From: Bacteroidia bacterium
GTDB lineage: Bacteria > Bacteroidota > Bacteroidia > J057
Length of the DNA: 64,000 nucleotides
Direction of reading: 5' to 3'
NCBI GenBank assembly: GCA_022760475.1
Contig: JALEFZ010000020.1
Location: 186,001 to 250,000 of the forward strand
Shown piece by piece: positions 63,397 to 64,000 of this stretch. The notes under the pieces are model-generated. The model ran no database searches. It was not told where the DNA came from and saw only the letters and a program-made list of their open reading frames with translations. Each line of letters starts with the position of its first letter. Within the stretch, counting starts at the first letter, position 1. The translations under genes and the position numbers were made by a program.

Positions 63397-63891
63397 TCAC
63401 AGGGGCATTTCTTCCTTGAGTTGCTCCACAACCTTATATGCTGCAGGGCATATTTCGGTATTCTTCAGGGTCAAATTCAGGATTTGAACAAACTTTTTCC
63501 GATTGGTATGTGGATATTCTCTGCAAGCCTTGGGACGAGCTTCATAGATGCTACAATAGTTGTCTGGCCCCAAAAATGGGCAAGGGGCTACATTGAGTAC
63601 ATAATCATTGTCCTCATCAATGTGCAGGTACTGCTCCACAAAGTCTGAAGGTTTCATACCCAGATGCCTGGCAATCCGGTCAATGTCCTTATCCAGGAAC
63701 AAGGGACTGGTGGTCTTGCAACAATTGGCGCATTCCAGGCAATCAATCTCCTCGAATACTTCGTCATGAATGTCCGCCACCAGCACATCAAGTTTTTTTG
63801 GCTTCTTCTTCCTCAGCTTTTGGAAGTACCGTTGGTTTTCTTTTCGCTTATCTCCTGCCAAAGCAGGTAGGTCTTCAGCTTTGATGTCCAT
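63397..63891 (-). CDS. YkgJ family cysteine cluster protein
   Basis: A 164-residue protein of the YkgJ (zinc- or iron-binding cysteine cluster) family. Conserved cysteines: CLECANCCKTTSPLF, APCPFLGPDNYCSIYEARPKACREYPH. The N-terminus is basic (KRKENQRYFQKLRKKKPKK). Function of the family is unknown; metal binding is inferred from the eight cysteines. The start ATG is at 63889-63891; the remaining DNA to the window end shows no complete gene. Confidence 0.9.
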   Translation of the reverse strand: MDIKAEDLPALAGDKRKENQRYFQKLRKKKPKKLDVLVADIHDEVFEEIDCLECANCCKTTSPLFLDKDIDRIARHLGMKPSDFVEQYLHIDEDNDYVLNVAPCPFLGPDNYCSIYEARPKACREYPHTNRKKFVQILNLTLKNTEICPAAYKVVEQLKEEMPL

Positions 63892-64000
63892 ATAATTATT
63901 CTACAAGAATCCAGGCCCTATCCAATGATTCAAGGCAAAGTTATCCCATCGCTCCATTATTTCAAACAAATTCAACATTTTCCAAAACTTTCAAAACTAT

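Noticed and set aside
63901-63978. A 25-codon minus-strand frame at the right edge.
   Set aside because: Too short, with in-frame stops upstream; nothing to support a gene.
1-64000. tRNA, rRNA, CRISPR, insertion sequence and prophage signals.
   Set aside because: No T-loop-type GGTTCGAATCC in a cloverleaf context, no repeat-spacer series, no transposase or integrase motif and no phage structural gene was seen.

Overview
The window looks like ordinary chromosome of a Bacteroidota bacterium, most likely a Cytophagales-type (Cyclobacteriaceae-like) aerobe. Supporting signs are a head-GIN-domain protein, a DUF4834-type membrane protein, a HYC_CC_PP-type cysteine protein beside a TonB-dependent receptor, a PorE-like OmpA/PD40 protein, BshA (bacillithiol), the MEP-pathway enzyme IspE, a split-type OlsF-like aminolipid acyltransferase, and promoters of the Bacteroidota form (-33 TTTG, -7 TAnnTTTG). 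The low-to-moderate GC sequence is densely coding with many convergent gene pairs. No rRNA, tRNA, insertion sequence, prophage or CRISPR array was seen.

Layout. 1-5 kb: 5' part of metH (runs off the left edge), an SPFH/band-7 protein and a fused aminolipid acyltransferase, all on the minus strand, then a paired DnaA-box-like inverted repeat in front of gyrB. 5-12.5 kb: gyrB, an enoyl-CoA hydratase/isomerase, an acyl-CoA dehydrogenase with a TetR-type palindrome upstream, a hybrid histidine kinase and a histidine phosphatase. 12.7-17.3 kb: polA, a lipoprotein MsrB, and a two-gene module of a small helical protein plus an HNH endonuclease. 17.5-21.6 kb: an iron-dependent alcohol dehydrogenase overlapping an LsrG-like monooxygenase-fold gene, then an acyl-CoA synthetase and a GNAT gene. 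21.7-31.4 kb: the PorE-like protein, an HD protein with a degenerate kinase-like tail, purS, pssA, nadD, a BioD/DRTGG protein, two uncharacterised genes and a ring-cleaving-dioxygenase-like VOC protein.

31.5-44.5 kb: GIN-domain protein, thrS with hairpins in its leader, a metal-related cluster (HYC_CC_PP-type protein, HMA protein, TonB receptor), a TfoX-like protein, mutS, bshA, a DUF4834-type protein and ispE. 44.4-52 kb: histidine kinase, ROK glucokinase, ribD with an SRP RNA gene immediately upstream, and two exported proteins of unknown role. 52-64 kb: hemE with a HAD phosphatase, a lone response regulator, a threonine/serine dehydratase, gmk, an exported vWA protein, the run pyrR-pyrB-LptF/G-type permease, and a YkgJ-type cysteine cluster protein.

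Most genes are housekeeping: replication and repair (gyrB, polA, mutS), translation and export (thrS, SRP RNA), cofactors (ribD, nadD, hemE, metH), nucleotides (purS, gmk, pyrR, pyrB), lipids (pssA, OlsF-like, fatty-acid enzymes), envelope (LptF/G-type, PorE-like). The items most worth a second look are the HD protein with a kinase-like tail that lacks its P-loop, the HNH module, the three-gene locus whose products all carry vicinal cysteines, the SRP RNA that overlaps the apparent ribD start, and several long perfect palindromes in intergenic DNA. All functional calls come from reading the sequence and from family knowledge; nothing was checked by database search.
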